From: Chara braunii
Taxonomy: Eukaryota; Streptophyta; Charophyceae; Charales; Characeae
DNA: 47,724 bases
Reading direction: 5' to 3'
NCBI GenBank assembly: GCA_003427395.1
Contig: BFEA01000409.1
Coordinates: 37,041 to 84,764, forward strand
Below, one piece after another: positions 21,002 to 31,379 of the stretch (positions are counted from its first letter, which is position 1; each line of letters starts with the position of its first letter). Below the pieces are notes generated by a model that worked only from the letters and a program-made list of their open reading frames with translations, did not search any database and was not told where the DNA came from. A program made the translations under genes and the position numbers.

Positions 21002-22263
21002 GAGCTACAGTGTGTGTGATCTAAACTAGAGTCCACATTGAACCCTACCTCAGCATGACACCCAACCGGATATGAACAATCAACTAATTCCGGTCAGCCT
21101 AGAGAGTAGTCAAGTGGTAACCAGCAATCAATGTCGGGTCCTACATGTAAGTTCAATTCTATTTTTAGATTACTCTTACACAGAATGCAATGCANCAAGG
21201 AAGGAACTAACCTATCTGCAGTTGTCTGTCAGTTGTTAACAAGTCCGTACAACTAAGTAATCAAAAATAAAAATAATTACTTGTGGAGATGCATGCTGGA
21301 TGGCATTTCATCTAATTAGTGCCACAGCGAACCATTACCGGAATCCCCCCGTCTCCCTGTATCCTTCTTGAGTTGTCACTTTGTGTCAACGCCCTGAGCG
21401 TCTGGTTGAGCGGCGTGTCTGAAGGTGTGCAATCCGGCCCACCCGTGTGCCCCAAGTCTATGCCGAACCTGCCAGCCCCTGCACTTTATTTACCCTCACT
21501 TGCAACGAGCCTTACACCCGGTTTGATCTGGCTGATGAAGAGGCAGTTTAAGGACAACCCCCAAGGTCCTCAGGAATTATTTAACGTCGCAGACAGGACG
21601 ACGATCACAACCAGAGTCAACACCGAGTCCCGCCAGAAATATTTATAGACGGTCTGGTGAGCGTCTGTTCAAAGGGNTGGCATGCCCTGCATGACCTGTA
21701 TTGCACAGCAGCAGAACCAAGGACTTGCGGCNAAGCATGCGTGTACTAGTCCCAGCGGGTTGGCATGGTGACCGTGACCCGAGTGCTTCGTCCAGGGCCC
21801 TTCAGAGGTTTCGCCCGTCTCCCACCAGCTTGCTGCCCAGGAAGAATGTCGACTCTCAAGGTTGAGCGCTGGCGACACCTCACATTGAGAGGACTCTCAA
21901 GACAAAACTCACTTCCTCACGGTAAGAAGTAATGGAGAGGGTACATAAGGAAGAGAGCAACGTACCTCATAATGCTGTCCCCAACCACAGATTTCTCACC
22001 GGCAACCTGATGTGCATTTATGATGACCGGTCTTTGCCTCGGCACAACCAACAGCAGAATGCAGTTCCACCTCGGCTTAAATGCCACATCAGCGAGCTCT
22101 CATCATCCAGCGTACATCCCTAATGTCACCACATNGNTTCCTGGCGCGCCCACACGACCCTGGGACGCCTATCACTCAACGCCCAAGCCTTTTTACTGCC
22201 CCACACCTCATGCGAAGCACCAAACAGCTATTGCGAAGAGTCAATGAAGCGCAGTTCGAACCA
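21002..22263 (-). mobile_element. 5' leader of element B
   Basis: A non-coding leader of about 1.26 kb. It shares with A and C the GAGAGTCCTCTC hairpin block (about 21847-21902), the GGCATGGTGACCGTGACCC block near 21762, and an A/T-rich stretch near 21265. No coding sequence is recognised. Confidence 0.7.
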
Positions 22264-22275
22264 GATCTGATACCA
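22264..22275 (-). promoter_or_regulatory. Primer binding site, tRNA-iMet type (element B)
   Basis: On the minus strand this reads TGGTATCAGATC, one base different from the canonical site in element A. Three bases separate it from the 5' LTR at 22279. Confidence 0.85.
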
Positions 22276-22278
22276 AAT

Positions 22279-23272
22279 TGCAAGGAAAATGAGCAATAGC
22301 GAGATGACAATGTCCAGAATGCACAATCACATTGAATGCCAGATAGTATCACAGTGTCCAGAAAGCAGAAATGCACCACTATAGCACCAATGAAGAATCG
22401 TAACACTGAAAACCAATGTCAATGAGAGCTTGCTCTCGCCACCACCAACATGAGTGTCCAGGCCCTATCTCCCTAATTGGCGCTCGGCGCCCAGCCTACT
22501 TCCTACACAGCTACAGTCTGCCTACTAATTGACAATGCAACTGTTGACGTCAGCAGCCCACGAAGTACCTGAAGATGTCGCCCAGTGGAGACCATCGCCA
22601 GTACCAGGTATGTGCCCTCACATCATCATCATCATCATCATCATCCTTCTCTCTCTCTCCCCTGCCTTACTCCCACATCTTCCCTCTGTACAACCGAAGA
22701 CCACCCCTGCACCGCACTGTAGCCCAAGCCCATCCAGCTATGGAGGTTGGGCTATGGCGCTGCCCTCAGCAGCGCCCTGCTCCCTGCACGACCGCACGCG
22801 CTAGCACCTTGCCTCTCAGCGCCAGCAGCAGCCCACGAGCGTCCGCTCCAGCTGCACTGCTGCCAGCATGCAAGTGCTGAATGAGGCTCCAGGCAGCGAG
22901 CTCTTTCCTATATGGAAAGANCCTGCCTGCCTTCGCAGCCTGGCTGGCCTGGGCCTGGGCCCNNAAGCTTCCGGTAGGCCCTCTGTTGCAGCTACTGGGC
23001 CTTNTTNGGTTGGGCCTCCCAACTGTCTGTGTATGAGCCTGCAAATCTCGTCNAGGGCCTGCATCATTTTGGAAAGGCCTGGAAGGNCGTGGAATGTCTC
23101 GCTGCTCGGCCTGTGTTTCCCTCAACCAACTGACGTGACGAAACTGCCTGGACCCCAAATACGAAATTGACAGCTTAGGGCCTCTCGTGATTTGTTAGGC
23201 CCGCCTTCACTTAGGGCGGGCACATCTGCAGCAAGAGGCCCTTCAGGCCTGCCGAGGACCCAGATCCTTGCA
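22279..23272 (-). mobile_element. 5' LTR of element B
   Basis: Direct copy of 14418-15428 with the same termini and a perfect conserved hairpin at 23199-23221. A short ATC microsatellite lies at about 22621-22645. It is 17 bp shorter than its partner because of small indels, and contains several N. Confidence 0.95.
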
Positions 23273-23276
23273 CAAA
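23273..23276. repeat. Target-site duplication CAAA (element B, right)
   Basis: Matches 14414-14417. Confidence 0.85.
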
Positions 23277-23576
23277 GCAGTTTTAGGGAAAATATTTCAG
23301 CTCTATCAATTAGCTCCTTGTAAATTATAAAGCATAGGTTTTGTTGTTAGAGAGTTGGAGGTGATGAGGAGGGAGAGAAGAAGGTGGCAAGATATAGAGG
23401 GAGGTCACATTGGTTCCAACTTCTGTTTCTTCTTCTTCTTCTTCTTCTTCTTCTTCTTCTTCTTCTTCTTCTTCTTCTTCTTCTTCTCCCTTCATCTTTA
23501 TTTCCTAGACTCATTGTTCTTCTATTTGAGTTGCGATGAATGACGTTGTCTCACATTTGAATTTTGGATTATGACA
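23277..23576 (+). mobile_element. Family E LTR copy E4, right part
   Basis: Continuation of E4 after the element B insertion. It contains the family's microsatellite (TTC, 23426-23487). It ends TTGGATTATGACA, resembling GGATTATAACA at the end of copy E0 and the reverse complement of TGTTGCGATCC at the edge of copy E1. No primer site follows 23576, so E4 is probably a solo LTR or fragment. Confidence 0.55.
23426..23487 (+). repeat. TTC microsatellite
   Basis: About 62 bp of TTC repeat inside family E LTR copy E4. Confidence 0.95.
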
Positions 23577-24881
23577 AGAGCGGGATCGTAGCACTCCAGA
23601 CATATACCATAGCAGGTATGGTAAGGCCTCTTCCCTATCGATCTTCAATTCAGAGAATTTCAGACAATCCAGATCCAGATCGAATCTTTGACTCCTGGAC
23701 TTGCTCAGATAACTTGGTCAGATGCATGTCTTCTCTGGGCTTACCTTTTTCATAAGGCTTTATTGACCCCTGGAGCTCGGGCTGTTGCCTTTGTTTGACC
23801 CTGACCTCGCTGAGCGACTTCCAAGGTACTGAAGGGGCTAGGTTCTTGCAGTTCTGTCGACATTTCCATTTATTTACAAGCTAAACTGCAGCATTGTCCT
23901 ACATGAAAGCACCTTTGCTTACCAGGCATCACATTTGGAAATGATAAGCGTAGAAGGACAGAGAGGGTGTCTGGCAGATGGAAGACCTTATGCCTGGTTG
24001 GCGCTAGCTGTGGTTGAGCTAGTTGAAACCTATGGCTGGCTGTTGCTCTACCTGTGTATGATAACTATGTCAAACTGCATTCTGGTTGGAGTTTGTGTGT
24101 TGCAGGAGGCTCCGGACTCCGAGTATCAGTCTGCAGCTGTCACCAAGAGAGAAGGGGGTTAAAAGCAAGATGTGTCAGGCTTGATTGACCTACCTGTTTC
24201 GATTCATACAGGAGGTTGATGTAGCAGGGGCATAATCGATTGAAGGAGGTTGAGGGAGGTTTCTGGTTCTCTACAATTGGAACAGGAGCAGGGATGTAAC
24301 TGATCGGTGAAGCAGTGCTGTTTGGAGAAAGTTGTCGCTGGATACTTTCTGATGGACAGAGGGAACGCTCCATCATTGGTTGGCTTGGGTGTGATCCTTG
24401 GAAGAAGAGTGATTTGGCACTCATGGACTGTGCGTCTGTGAGTTGCTGCACTTAGTGATCTGCATTTCATCCAGCATCATTCAACAGAGGGGTGAAAGAG
24501 AGGTAGAGGAGCACAACCGATGGACCGAAAGAACGAGCGCCTTCAGAACAAATGGATCCAAGGTTATGAAAACTATAACAGTGCAGTATGGTGAATGCCC
24601 TTATGACAACCCCTTCCCTACAGGGGGGGAAAAAAATGTATTTGCTGTGCAATTTCGAACGTTCTTCAGACGTGCTGGTTGAAATGAAACCGGACTGCTA
24701 TCCCCCAGAATAGGAGCCATAGCCGTAAGTTCATATTTGATCAAAATGAAAAAAGCAACAGAAAAAGAGGAAAGGAAACGTGAAGGAAAGAGGAGACGAG
24801 GGAAAAGGAAAAGGAAATCGAACTGAAGAGAGCAACGTTTCCAGCCGCAGGCCTTCCCTTTATAACCTTCATGAGGCATTC
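23577..24881. other. Spacer with no recognised gene
   Basis: About 1.3 kb. Short ORFs on both strands (one of 75 codons at 23935-24162 with a hydrophobic middle, one of 103 codons at 24140-24451 on the minus strand) show no recognised domain and no support beyond length. A purine-rich stretch lies at 24745-24830. Confidence 0.5.
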
Positions 24882-25114
24882 AACGTTAGACTTTCTGGTA
24901 GAAAATTGTGTGACCTCTTGTTGGTTGATTCCAGTACAACAACTTAGGGTAGGTTTTAAGTGAAACACACGAATCAAGGACGGAGCCTGAAGTTTCATAT
25001 CATGACACTTCACGCCCCGCCTCGCTTCGTGTGTTTTTCTTAAAACCTACCCTTACTTGTTGTTCTGGAATTGACTGACAAACGGTCACACAATTTGCTG
25101 CCAGAATCAGACGA
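24882..25114. mobile_element. Imperfect foldback element (about 233 bp)
   Basis: Two arms of about 90 bp (24882-24973 and 25026-25114) are inverted copies of each other at roughly 80% identity, with shared blocks AATTGTGTGACC, TTCCAG.ACAACAA and GGGTAGGTTTTAAG. A loop of about 52 bp lies between. There is no coding capacity. The structure suits a MITE or other foldback transposon. I could not define a target duplication. Confidence 0.6.
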
Positions 25115-25317
25115 CGTAAGCGTCCTGAACTTCTTGTACCATCCTGTCCTGGAAGCATGATACTCCCAGTGGACGCTTTTCATTCTTCCCGGGTCTCGGA
25201 ATACGAGTTCCTCCTCATTGTTGCGATCCTGATCATTCCCAAAGTGCAAATTCACAATGAAAGACAATGCCACCCAATTGCGAAAGAAATGAAAGCACTT
25301 GCAAAGAGATAGAGACC

Positions 25318-25392
25318 AGAGAAGAAGGAAAGAAGAAGAAGAAGGAGAAGAAGAAGAAGAAGAAGAAGAAGAAGAAGAAGAAGAAGAAGAAG
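25318..25392 (+). repeat. AAG microsatellite
   Basis: About 75 bp of near-pure AAG repeat within family E LTR copy E1, at the same place as the TTC repeats of the oppositely oriented copies. Confidence 0.95.
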
Positions 25393-25546
25393 ATGTACAC
25401 CAGCAAGACCAATGACAAATCCCCCCTTCTCTCTCCACCTTCCTCCTCCTCCTTCACTTCGCCAATCTTATTCTTCTCCCAATAACAATAATAACAATAT
25501 GTGGATGAACCAGAATCAATATCCGAAGTTCCCTCTTACTGCTGAC

Positions 25547-25594
<48 letters not shown>
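25547..25594 (+). repeat. CAA microsatellite
   Basis: About 48 bp of CAA repeat within family E LTR copy E1. Confidence 0.95.
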
Positions 25595-25595
<1 letters not shown>

Positions 25596-26641
25596 GTCCA
25601 CCATAGCTATGGATTCCCTCCTTCTTCCTCCTCTCCCATGCCTAGGCTATGGCGGACTACTGAGGGCCCTGCCCTCTTGTCCAAAGGACAACCCTAAGCA
25701 GCTATGGCGCTGCTCTCCTGTCCAAAGGACAACCCAAAGCAGCTATGCCGCTGCTGACTGATCCTCCATGCCTGACTCTGCCTCGAGCTTCCTTGGTGCG
25801 GCACTACCCCAACTGGGGCCTTCCAGATGCAGCGCCCAACAAGGTGATGAAGATGGTGTCCACCATAGCCAGGTAGGTGCCTCACCACTCTCCTCCTCCG
25901 CCCCCTTCTTCCTCCTCCTCAGGCTGGGCTGCTCGCCATAGCCAGGCTGAGCGCCCAGCTGGCCTTCACCTCCAGGCAGCACTGTACCAGTCCAGCGCTG
26001 TGCTCCAGCAGCATGTCGCCAATCCTTGGATACCGCAAATGAGGAGGAGCTACTTGCTCCTCCCGGAAGATATAGCGGCCTACTGGCCTCTTGGGCGGTG
26101 ACTTCCTAGGCCGGGCGGCCTCCCAGTAACCGGTACCTCCTCCCTTTCGGAGGGAAACATCATTGCAGGCTCTGCTATCGTCCGGGCAGGGACTGGTACC
26201 GGCCTACCTCTATCCTACCGCTACTGGGCCTCCAGAAATGCCAAATTTTTGTCTTCTTCTGCTCGGCCTCCAGTACCCGACACTTCTGCCACTACTTGAG
26301 TGGTACCGGCCTACCTGCTACTTGAGTGTTTTTCCCCGCTGCTCTAAGTGTCGCGGGCCTCCCCCGCTACTTGAGTGTTTTCCCCGCTGCAACCCTCAAA
26401 GTCGGCCACAGGTAAGTACCGGCCCTGCGTGGCCTTTCAACCAACAAGCACCCTTGCGGGTCACACACACACTCAGCCGACAAGCACTCAGACAGGCATG
26501 CAAACCGGCAGGCACGCACACACACACAGACATGGAAATCACAGCAGAATGCGGGAATCTCAGCAAGGCATTCATTCCAGCGGCAAATCCCAGAAATCAG
26601 CAGTGTTCTCAGTCTGTGTTTTTGGCGGGTCATTACATCAT

Positions 26642-27239
26642 TCAAATTCTCCTTTGACTATCGCATCTTGAAGCTTCAAGAATTTTTCAAGCGAGACACT
26701 ATCAAATATATAGTACATACTACATACTACATACCTTAATGAATTTGATCACTGCGACAATATCCAATGGCTGCTGAACAAGGTGGCCGCACACAAGATG
26801 GCCGCAAATGTTCCAAGATACACGACAAGGGTTCCAGACACTTCAAAGCCAGGAAGGACTTCTCTTCCATGTGGCACAACTCACCATGGGCTCCAACTTC
26901 CAAAGCATTACTTGGCGCAATTGAGTGAGGTAAGAAATGAAGCTCGACGCTACACAAAGTGAGTTAAAGGGTTCATGATGTTTCCAAGACCTAGGCAAGC
27001 TTTGACGAACACCATGAAAGTGTGATGTGCATTCACCCTCACAAGCAGGGACAACTCATTGCCGATATAAGTCTACGATGACAAGCTGCATAACCTTGAT
27101 CAAGCTGATGTGCCAAAGTCTCAAAAATAGAGGCGGGCTGTATGTCAGCATCAATTAAAGGGCAGGGGCAAGTCTTATGCGAGCGTCAATCAAGGGGTAG
27201 GATCAGTCGGGAGTGGAAGCAACAACAGTCGATCAGCAT
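26642..27239. other. Spacer with no recognised gene
   Basis: About 600 bp. A short tandem of ACATACT units lies at 26712-26731. No ORF above noise, RNA gene or recognised repeat is seen. Confidence 0.5.
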
Positions 27240-27249
27240 TTGCATGCAG

Positions 27250-27370
27250 ATCTCTGTAGGTGCATGGAACCTTCAGTTTTGTTCTCCTCATCTGATAGCA
27301 TCTGGATTCGAACTCAGGTCTGTATTTCGAGAGTTCATTGGTGTACCAATTGAGCTAGGCCCGCTGGTAG
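27250..27370 (-). mobile_element. tRNA-derived SINE, copy 1
   Basis: The minus strand carries a tRNA-like head: GCGGGCCTAGCTCAATTGG with a perfect RNA polymerase III A box (27346-27357) and a B box GAGTTCGAATCC (27304-27315) 30 bp downstream. The same head and tail are at 31380-31511. Imperfect repeats TTGCATGCAG (27240-27249) and TTGCATCCAG (27371-27380) flank it and look like an old target duplication. Acceptor-stem pairing is missing, so it is not a functional tRNA gene. Confidence 0.7.
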
Positions 27371-27380
27371 TTGCATCCAG

Positions 27381-27919
27381 CTTATCCGTATGCAGCCGAT
27401 AGTTTTGCAGATGAGAAAGATTCATGGAAAGCATCACACCGGGAAGGAGTCCATATACCGATTGACCTGCAAGCCAGCTATCAGATATCATTCCCCACAA
27501 CCCGCCCTTTGGACGTCCCCAGAACTCACCGATATCCCGTGTTGCTGGCTAGTGCTATATGGTGCCATCCGCCTCAAGCAGGGCGAGCTAACCTAGGAGG
27601 GGTTGGGAATAGCGTACTCCTCTGAGTACTGATCGCAAAGCCATGAGTAAACAATTTACCTAATGCAAACTCAGATGCTAGTCTGCCAATATGTGACTGC
27701 GCAGACATGGCATCACCTTGTGAAACGCGGCAATCCCGAATCGACAGGGATGACAGGGCAGCAGCACCAGAAAAAACGTCTCTTACGTTTTTTTCTCTGT
27801 GGAGCAGCAACTGTTGGTAACCACAGCCAGCATCCCGTAATAATGTCGTTTGGACACAGAACCAGAAACCAACCGGACTCTTCAGCCTCACCAAGAGGAG
27901 CCCGATGAGATGATGATCC
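27381..27919. other. Spacer with no recognised gene
   Basis: No domain is recognised in the short ORFs here, and no repeat element edge is visible before the MITE at 27922. Confidence 0.4.
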
Positions 27920-27921
27920 TA

Positions 27922-28026
27922 GCGTCTTCACCCGAATAGAACGCCCGGTCATTATAGCCGTATTTGGTGCAAGTTTCAGTCTAGGTACAGTGATAATGAC
28001 CAGGCGTTGTATTCGGGTGAAGACGG
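27922..28026. mobile_element. MITE copy 1 (TA-flanked foldback)
   Basis: A 105-bp element whose ends are inverted copies: GCGTCTTCACCCGAATAGAA at the left and, inverted, TATTCGGGTGAAGACGG at the right. TA flanks both sides (27920-27921 and 28027-28028). The inverted repeat extends about 45 bp inward, leaving a loop of about 15 bp. It has no coding capacity. Two more copies are at 32033 and 32758. The TA duplication fits the Tc1/mariner superfamily (inference). Confidence 0.8.
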
Positions 28027-28130
28027 TAGCCCAGCCTTTCTGAGTCTGACCCAGCAACGTAGCACAGCGTTACCGAGCTAAGAATCTTTCCACTATTCTT
28101 AACCCAGACAAAGACAACTCTGTTGAAACT

Positions 28131-28489
28131 CCTTCTGGAGGAAGAGGGTGAGAAAATCACACAGGCAATCGCGAAACACGATCGCAGAAACAAGCCCAAA
28201 GAAGACAGTACCCACTTGGCGGGATTTCAATCAGGAAGCTCCTCCTGGAGGAAGAGGGTCAGAAAGCTTCTCGTACGGTCTTCCATTAACCATCTCTCCC
28301 TTCTGGAGGAAGAGGGTGAGAAAATCACGCAGGCAATCACGAAAGACGATGGCAGAAACAAGCCCAAAGAAGACAGTACCCGCTTGGCGGGATTTCAACC
28401 AGGAAGCTCCTTCTGGAGGAAGAGGGTCATTGTTTGTGGTGATGTGGCGAAAAACCCCGAATTTCGGGCCTTCCATTAACCATCTCTCC
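28131..28489. repeat. Diverged tandem duplication (168/191-bp units)
   Basis: Unit 1 (28131-28298) and unit 2 (28299-28489) both begin CCTTCTGGAGGAAGAGGGTG and end TTCCATTAACCATCTCTCC. Unit 2 carries a different internal segment before that end, which recurs with its flank at about 29073-29127. The minus-strand reading of this module lies downstream of the LINE pieces and may be a LINE 3' tail. The origin is uncertain. Confidence 0.75.
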
Positions 28490-29059
28490 AATATGACGGC
28501 AGCCAGCAGAGTCAGCACTACGCTGGCAGCCAGCAGGAAGAACAATAAGAAGCATGCTAGGGTCTAGGGTTTATCTGACAGTCCACATAAAGAGGACTGA
28601 GAGGGATGCTCGTGACTCTTTTTTTCAGTAATGTTTCTTGAGCGGGAGAGAGCAGTCAAAGGAGGGGGTGATGACAAAGACATGTACTTGACTGACGGCC
28701 AGTCCTTCTGAGAGAAATGATCAATGCTGTCAGCGTCCCAAAAGCCGTAACGCGGGGAATCGTCAAGAATGGTATCATATGTATTTTCGACTTGCCCGTG
28801 GAATAGGACCGGACTGTCCAGCCCCTGAACGGCAGGGGCCAGGCCAGGAGGACCCGTTTTTCCCGGGGAACAAAAAAAAAAACAGACGGCCGTGGCTGAG
28901 AAGGGAAGGATGGATATGGTTCTAGGGGGTGAGGACTGTGACCATCCACCGAAGCTTTGCTTCAAGAATTCACTGATGGTTAATAGGTGGTGTCATTTTT
29001 GCCTGTTTGGTTTTCTGATGTTTGTATAATGAGCCTGAATTGTTTGGTCGCAAAATTTT
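28490..29059. other. Spacer with one unassigned minus-strand ORF
   Basis: The minus strand is open for 133 codons (28564-28965; residues such as ENTYDTILDDSPRYGFWDAD). I recognise no family and see no conserved start context. It may be an exon fragment or chance. Nothing else is assignable here. Confidence 0.3.
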
Positions 29060-29072
29060 CAACGACATTGCT

Positions 29073-29127
29073 TGTGGTGATGTGGCGAAAAACCCCGAAT
29101 TTTGGGCCTTCCATTAACCATCTCTCT
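29073..29127. repeat. Dispersed copy of the 28.4-kb tail module
   Basis: About 55 bp nearly identical to 28433-28488, with the same block GTGGTGATGTGGCGAAAAAC and TTCCATTAACCATCTCTC. It lies at the downstream end of the LINE remnant. Confidence 0.75.
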
Positions 29128-30991
29128 TGGAGCTGACTCTGCTGCTTGGTCGTCTTGCACCTCTGTGTCTGTCGCGCTGTAGGACTCTCCTTGCTTCTTT
29201 CTCTCATTCTTCTTGTCCTTGTCTTTCCCGAACTTCTCTTCTCTCAATGGCATCGTTGGCTTCTGCCCGTTTTCCAAGGCTTCCATTCCTGTTACCCGTA
29301 CTGCTTTCTCTTTGGTACTCTGTAGATTCCCTCTGTTCCTAGCGCTTGCTGGTGTTGTCTCTGAACTATCTTCTTACCCTGATGTCATAGATATACTGCG
29401 ACAGAACGGTGGACTTCTGACTCTCTCACCTTTTGGAATTTCTAAACTTGGGGACCTGTTCTAGGCTGTGAAATGCAGTCTTCCTGACCTGATTTCTGCT
29501 ATTTTGCCTTCTCCCAATCTCTCTTGCTGTTCCATTCTTCACTGCGTTCTTGCCCATTCGGCTCTGATGGCTGTTTCTAATATCAGCATGGCCTCTTCTC
29601 TGGCTTCCCACCAGCATACTGTTGTTTTGTCGATAGTATCTGTGTACCTCCGACGTTTCCAGATGACCCAAAACAATGTGACCGGTAGTCTAGACTCTAC
29701 CAGAAGATTTCTTTGTAAATTAGCTCTTAAGACTCTTAACCAATGTGGTCGGTAGGCTTCCTAGCCCTAGTTGCATTGCAATTGGATCGTTGGGTGGTTG
29801 GTCTTGGTGATCTGAGACTACATTCCAGATCTATGATGCCTTGCCCCCCCCAGAACGGGATCACCTTACGACAGTAGAGCAGACAGTGATAGGTATCGTC
29901 GACTTGGACTTTTTGGCGAATAGCACATATTTCTTTGACGGGGGTTGTGTGTCCTTTACTTCTTCTTCTGTTCAACGGTTCAACCATTCATTGGTTTACC
30001 GGCCGGGTTAGGTAGTGAAGCAGCCATTGAAACCTTTAAAATTTGTTTCGGACATGTCTGATAGATAGGATATGTTTCCAGGTCATGTCCTGTAAATTCT
30101 GTAATTGTTCTTGGTTGGTTGAAATGATGCACTTTGGCCCAACTTTTTGCTGATTATTTGTACTATGGAGGAGGACCTGGTTCTCAATAAGTAGCCTGAT
30201 TTTTTTTGGCTGTATATTCAAATAGGTTGAATCCAATGTTTTTCCTACTCGACTCGGTCCTGATCTCAGTTTCCATGCCCATTGCCCATTCTATTGGATG
30301 TAATTCAAGCTCGTTGACAGTTAATGTGGGACAGTAGATTCTGCAATATCTGTCTGCTTCTGTTTCTAGTACTCTTACCTTCCTAACGAACTCTTCACGG
30401 ACAGCTACTTCTCCTGGTGGCGTTTTCCTCAGCTTACTTGTTGTTGACCCTGTTTGTTTCCGATTTCGTGCACGTCCATGATCAACCATTCTTTCTATGG
30501 GACCTCACTACTTCGAAGGCCAGTGCCATTGTCGGTAGTAATTCATTTCTCCAGGCTCCCCGGTTGCCGACCTCCCATTTGAAGTACCCCTTGCGCAGAC
30601 CTAGCCAGTTGCTGGGGATTGACACTACCGATATTATCCCATTTAGGTTCTGCTGCAGGCTATGGCAGCTTGTCCGTAGCGTTGTTCGTTGTTCTGCCAC
30701 TGTTTTCCACTTTTTTTGACCCTCATTCCATAGGTGCTGGACCTGCCACACTCCTTTTTCTAGCCATGAGCTCCATTTGGTGTGGTGTCTTTCGTTGTTG
30801 GAGTCCACAGTGTGCCTCCGGGTTTTGTTATCCATCGCTCGCAGAATGGGGGTTGTCTAATTACTCCTTCCTTTCTCTTTGCTTCTCTCTTACACCGGCC
30901 GGAAAGATCTCTCTCCGACTCTTGAGTACTTGTTTTCAGAACCCTTCCTTTTGTTCATTCTCCCTTTGTTGACAGTGGATGGACCATGCAG

Positions 30992-31225
30992 CTAGCAGTC
31001 GCTACAATCAGATGTCTGTACAAACAAGCAAGTTAGACGTTCACGGACACTGTACTCGTTTTCCAGCAGGTGCTGCTCCCCATCAACACCAATAGACGGA
31101 GCCTCCCCGAGAGTGATAGTGGTGTCTGCTTCTATCAGCACCCCTAGCACCGGCTCGGGCTGTTCTAAAAAACAAAACAAAAAAGACAGTGACTGTTCTT
31201 CTTCCTGGTTTTGTTGACCTTTCAT
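30992..31225 (-). pseudogene. Exon-like fragment, copy 1 (LGVL...GEQHLLE)
   Basis: The minus strand reads ...PEPVLGVLIEADTTITL, GEAPSIGVDGEQHLLE and ends TSDCSDC-stop. It follows a T-rich tract ending TTTTAG, like a 3' splice site. The plus-strand stretch 47173-47352 encodes a clearly similar peptide after a similar T-rich tract. I do not recognise the family. Being present twice in one window, it is part of a multicopy gene or transposon; here it sits within LINE debris. Confidence 0.5.
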
Positions 31226-31364
31226 TGCCGATGATTTGCCTCATGACCTAGAAGGCTCCTGACATGTTACTTGGTGTTGTGTATTTGGCTACTTGCTCGA
31301 TCCCATGTAATCCGAATGGGACCCGGGCTAGATTGTAACTCATGAGTAGTTTGAGAATCCATTT

Positions 31365-31379
31365 GGTTTGTAAAGCTTT
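31365..31379. repeat. SINE target-site duplication, left
   Basis: GGTTTGTAAAGCTTT, identical to 31512-31526. A length of 15 bp is typical of LINE-machinery (target-primed) insertion. Confidence 0.88.

Larger units (their letters stand above)
14418..23272 (-). mobile_element. Chromovirus-type Ty3/gypsy element B, full length
   Basis: An 8.9-kb element bounded by LTRs 14418-15428 and 22279-23272, with TG...CA ends and 4-bp target duplication CAAA at 14414-14417 and 23273-23276. It has the same gene order and frameshift cassette as element A. Gag and Pol are broken by stops and frameshifts, and a number of N bases fall in gag. It inserted into the family E LTR E4. Confidence 0.95.
25219..26637 (-). 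mobile_element. Solo LTR, family E copy E1
   Basis: A 1.4-kb LTR-like unit starting TGTTGCGATCC and ending GGCGGGTCATTACA, flanked by TCAT on both sides (25215-25218 and 26638-26641). Read on the minus strand it begins TGTAATGACCCGCC, a common LTR start. It contains AAG and CAA microsatellites and several CTATGGC/GCCATAGC motifs. No internal region or coding sequence is present. Related copies: E0, E2, E3 and E4. Confidence 0.75.

Noticed and set aside
22621-22645. CRISPR-like regular repeats
   Set aside because: The ATC and CA repeats are simple microsatellites without spacers, and the genome is eukaryotic.
27304-27366. tRNA gene on the minus strand
   Set aside because: A and B boxes are present, but the acceptor stem does not pair and the anticodon arm is poor. 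Flanking duplications identify a SINE.
28433-28479. Peptide VCGDVAKNPE resembling a 2A ribosome-skipping motif
   Set aside because: The final Gly-Pro of the 2A consensus is absent in both copies (Glu-Phe instead), and the likely sense of the repeat is the other strand.
28564-28965. Conserved host protein on the minus strand
   Set aside because: Open for 133 codons with a partly protein-like composition, but I recognise no family and see no supporting gene structure. Kept only as an unassigned ORF.
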